This document shows, one piece after another, positions 38,912 through 40,952 of a stretch of 40,952 bases of DNA. The translations under genes were made by a program, and so were the position numbers. This stretch comes from Pseudomonadota bacterium (GTDB lineage Bacteria > Pseudomonadota > Alphaproteobacteria > Caulobacterales > Caulobacteraceae). The notes below the pieces were generated by a model. It was not told where the DNA came from, did not search any database, and saw nothing but the letters and a program-made list of their open reading frames with translations. Location of the stretch: contig JAEYWU010000073.1 of NCBI GenBank assembly GCA_023428785.1, forward strand, positions 1 through 40,952, in the 5' to 3' direction. How positions within the stretch are numbered: the stretch's first letter is position 1; every line of letters begins with the position of its first letter.

Positions 38912-39814
38912 ATGACGAAGATCGCCTTCATCGGCCTGGGCAACATGGGCGGCGGGATGGCTGCGAACCAGGCGAAGGCCGGGCACGCGGTCAAGGCTTT
39001 CGACCTGTCGCAGGCGGCGCTGGACCGGGCGAAGGACAACGGCTGTGAGCCGGTCGGCTCGGTCGTCGAGGCGGTCAAGGACGCCGACATCGTCATCACC
39101 ATGCTGCCGGCCGGGCCGCATGTGCTGAAGGTCTATTCGGAAGAGATCATCGGGGCGGCGCCGACCTCGGCGCTGCTGCTGGACTGCTCAACCATCGACG
39201 TGGACACGGCCCGCAAGGTTGCGGGTCTGGCCCGGGAAGCGGGCTATGTCTTCGCCGATGCGCCGGTGTCAGGCGGGACGATGGCGGCGGACGCCGGGAC
39301 CCTGGCCTTCATGGTCGGGTGCGACGAACCGGAATTCGGGCGAATCGAGGCGGCGCTCGAGCCCATGAGCCGCGCGACGTTCCGCGCCGGCGACCATGGC
39401 GCGGGGCAGGCGGCCAAGATCTGCAACAACATGGTGCTCGGCATCACCATGCTGGCGACCTGCGAGGGCGTGGCGCTGGCCGAGAAGCTGGGTCTGGAGC
39501 CCGAGAAGCTGTTCGAGATCATGGCCAAGTCGTCGGGTCAGAGCTGGTCGGTGACGACCTATTACCCGTGGCCTGGACCGGTGCCGACCGCCCCGTCGAA
39601 CCGGAACTATGACGGCGGTTTCGCGACCGCCATGATGCTCAAGGACCTGAAGCTGGCACAGGACGCGGCGGCCAAGGCGGGGGCGACTACGCCGCTGGGG
39701 GCGCAGACCGAGGCCCTTTTCCAGATGTTCAACGGACTGGGCTACGGCGGCCGGGACTTCTCGGCGATCTTGCAGATGCTGCGCGGCAAGCTGGACGATC
39801 TGCCGAAGGCTTGA
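38912..39814 (+). CDS. mmsB: 3-hydroxyisobutyrate dehydrogenase
   Basis: A 300-residue NAD-dependent enzyme of valine degradation. IAFIGLGNMGGGMAANQAKAGH (4-25) is the nucleotide-binding start. VFADAPVSGGTMAADAGTLAFMVG (113-136) and catalytic Lys169 in GAGQAAKICNNMVLG follow. The long SWSVTTYYPWPGPVP segment is characteristic of true 3-hydroxyisobutyrate dehydrogenases. ATG at 38912 with GGGAG 8 bp upstream is preferred over the GTG at 38903. Together with the genes at 34294 and 35770 it completes three consecutive valine steps, although the two methyltransferase-like genes and a repeat region separate them. The stop codon lies inside an FNR/FixK-type box. Confidence 0.92.
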   Translation: MTKIAFIGLGNMGGGMAANQAKAGHAVKAFDLSQAALDRAKDNGCEPVGSVVEAVKDADIVITMLPAGPHVLKVYSEEIIGAAPTSALLLDCSTIDVDTARKVAGLAREAGYVFADAPVSGGTMAADAGTLAFMVGCDEPEFGRIEAALEPMSRATFRAGDHGAGQAAKICNNMVLGITMLATCEGVALAEKLGLEPEKLFEIMAKSSGQSWSVTTYYPWPGPVPTAPSNRNYDGGFATAMMLKDLKLAQDAAAKAGATTPLGAQTEALFQMFNGLGYGGRDFSAILQMLRGKLDDLPKA

Positions 39815-39824
39815 CCTCGATCAA
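39811..39824. promoter_or_regulatory. FNR/FixK-type box upstream of hemA
   Basis: TTGACCTCGATCAA matches the FNR/FixK consensus TTGA[TC]-N4-[AG]TCAA in every fixed position. It overlaps the mmsB stop and lies 166 bp before the hemA start. An activator bound here would place a transcription start around 39859. Oxygen-linked control of hemA by FnrL or FixK is known in other alphaproteobacteria. Confidence 0.6.
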
Positions 39825-39989
39825 GGCGCATACCGGGCGTGCGGCGCATCGTGGCGCATGACCGGACGCGATCGTGAGAACCGTTATCAATTAAGGTCGT
39901 GTGCTGGATTTCCAGCCCGGCTTAATGGACATTTGGACGCGTCGGGCGCATTACCCCGGCCAATTCTGGAACCAGCGAGTCACACGGGC

Positions 39990-40952
39990 TTGTTCGACTA
40001 CCGATCCGCATTTGAAACCGCCATTGAGCAGGTCAAGGGCGAGGGACGTTATCGCGTCTTCGCCGACCTGAAGCGGCAGCGTGGGCAGTTCCCGCGCGCG
40101 GTGCGTCGGCGCGAGGACGGGTCAGAGCAGGATGTCGTGGTCTGGTGCTCGAACGACTACCTCGGCATGGGCCAGCATCCGGTGGTACTGGACGCCATGA
40201 AGGCGGCGGTCGATGAGGCCGGGGCGGGCGCCGGCGGCACGCGTAACATCTCGGGCACCACGCGCTATCACGTCGATCTGGAGCGCGAACTGGCTGACTG
40301 GCACGGCAAGGAAGCCGCGCTGCTGTTCACCTCGGGCTATGTGGGCAACGAGGCGACTCTGTCGACCCTGCAGAAGATCCTGCCGGACCTGATCATTTTT
40401 TCGGATGCGCTGAACCACGCCTCGATGATCGCGGGCATCCGCCAGGGCGGCTGTGAGCGGCATGTGTTCCGTCACAACGACCTGGAGCATCTGGAAGGTC
40501 TGCTGGCCGCGGCCCCGGCCGATGCGCCCAAGCTGATCGCCTTCGAGAGCGTCTATTCCATGGACGGCGACATCGCTGACCTGAAGGGCACCATCGCGCT
40601 GGCCAGGACGTACGGCGCCATGACCTATCTGGACGAGGTCCATGCGGTGGGCCTCTACGGCGAGACCGGCGCGGGCATCGCCGAGCGCGACGGCGTTCTG
40701 GACCAGATCGACATCATCGAATGCACGCTGGGCAAGGCCATCGGCGTGATGGGCGGCTATATCGCCGCGGACGCCGCGGTCTGTGACGCTATCCGGTCGT
40801 GGGCCTCGGGCTTCATCTTCACCACCAGCCTGCCGCCGGCCCTGACGGCGGGGGCGCTGGCCTCGGTGCGGCACCTCAAGACGCATCCGGAGCTGCGGGT
40901 GGCGCACCAGGAACGGGCGGCGGCGCTGAAAGCGCGGTTCAAGGCCCGGGGC
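39990..40952 (+). CDS. hemA: 5-aminolevulinate synthase (partial, runs off the window)
   Basis: The first 321 residues of a PLP enzyme that condenses glycine and succinyl-CoA to 5-aminolevulinate, the first heme step in alphaproteobacteria. MFDYRSAFETAI, VWCSNDYLGMGQHP (51-64), GTRNISGTTRYHVDLE (83-98), FTSGYVGNEAT, DEVHAVGLYG (215-224) and the PLP Lys249 in ECTLGKAIGVMGGYI all match. The start is TTG at 39990, giving the usual MFDYR N-terminus; no better ATG precedes it. About 80 C-terminal residues are beyond the edge. A FixK-type box lies upstream. Confidence 0.95.
   Translation, partial: MFDYRSAFETAIEQVKGEGRYRVFADLKRQRGQFPRAVRRREDGSEQDVVVWCSNDYLGMGQHPVVLDAMKAAVDEAGAGAGGTRNISGTTRYHVDLERELADWHGKEAALLFTSGYVGNEATLSTLQKILPDLIIFSDALNHASMIAGIRQGGCERHVFRHNDLEHLEGLLAAAPADAPKLIAFESVYSMDGDIADLKGTIALARTYGAMTYLDEVHAVGLYGETGAGIAERDGVLDQIDIIECTLGKAIGVMGGYIAADAAVCDAIRSWASGFIFTTSLPPALTAGALASVRHLKTHPELRVAHQERAAALKARFKARG

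Overview
The window reads as core chromosome of an alphaproteobacterium of the Caulobacterales, most like Brevundimonas or Caulobacter. The reasons are the high G+C; a stand-alone F0 ATP synthase operon with paired b and b' subunits; heme made by 5-aminolevulinate synthase; a LexA-type GAAC-N7-GAAC box; DUF2336 and PncC proteins; a separately placed motB; and frequent GTG/TTG starts with tightly packed, overlapping genes. No prophage, insertion sequence, CRISPR array or rRNA was seen. The genus is an inference.

Layout. 1-2160: tail of a membrane protein, a DJ-1/PfpI-like protein and two small membrane proteins, closed by a strong bidirectional terminator. 2169-4731 (minus): F0 operon atpI-atpB-atpE-atpG-atpF. 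4894-4968: tRNA-Asn. 5137-9806: SpoU-type RNA methyltransferase facing ygfZ, then a hybrid histidine kinase divergent from a DUF2336 protein. 10038-12705 (minus): a SplB-like radical SAM gene behind an apparent LexA box, ychF, and a small exported protein. 12773-16369 (minus): a methionine operon (metX, metB, homoserine dehydrogenase) behind a clear SAM-I riboswitch. 16413-19304 (minus): PCuAC-like copper protein, gatA, gatC and a lipoprotein. 19376-26644: ruvX, an AEC transporter, sseA, lipA, a RatA/COQ10-like gene, pncC, a membrane-fused spermidine-synthase-like protein and bpt. 26709-27605: motB. 27705-31376: a coupled cluster of flavin reductase, beta-hydroxyacid dehydrogenase and two exported hydrolases. 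31373-34196 (minus): carbonic anhydrase, a VOC protein, hemB and a DUF4870-like protein. 34294-39814: valine-catabolism genes (acyl-CoA dehydrogenase, 3-hydroxyisobutyryl-CoA hydrolase, 3-hydroxyisobutyrate dehydrogenase), broken up by a small foreign-looking gene, a repeat-rich gap and a tandem pair of exported methyltransferase-like proteins. 39990-end: start of hemA, preceded by an FNR/FixK-type box.

How it fits together. The met operon carries homoserine from its synthesis through acylation to cystathionine under S-adenosylmethionine feedback. hemA and hemB supply the first two heme steps. lipA and ygfZ both belong to Fe-S/lipoate metabolism. The acyl-CoA dehydrogenase, hydrolase and mmsB genes form three consecutive valine-degradation steps.

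The observations most worth following are the LexA-box radical SAM gene, an intergenic DNA element present twice with the same flanks but different 9-bp tandem repeats inside, a homoserine dehydrogenase with what looks like a relic aspartate-kinase start, and the exported methyltransferase-like pair that has lost much of the usual SAM-binding loop.
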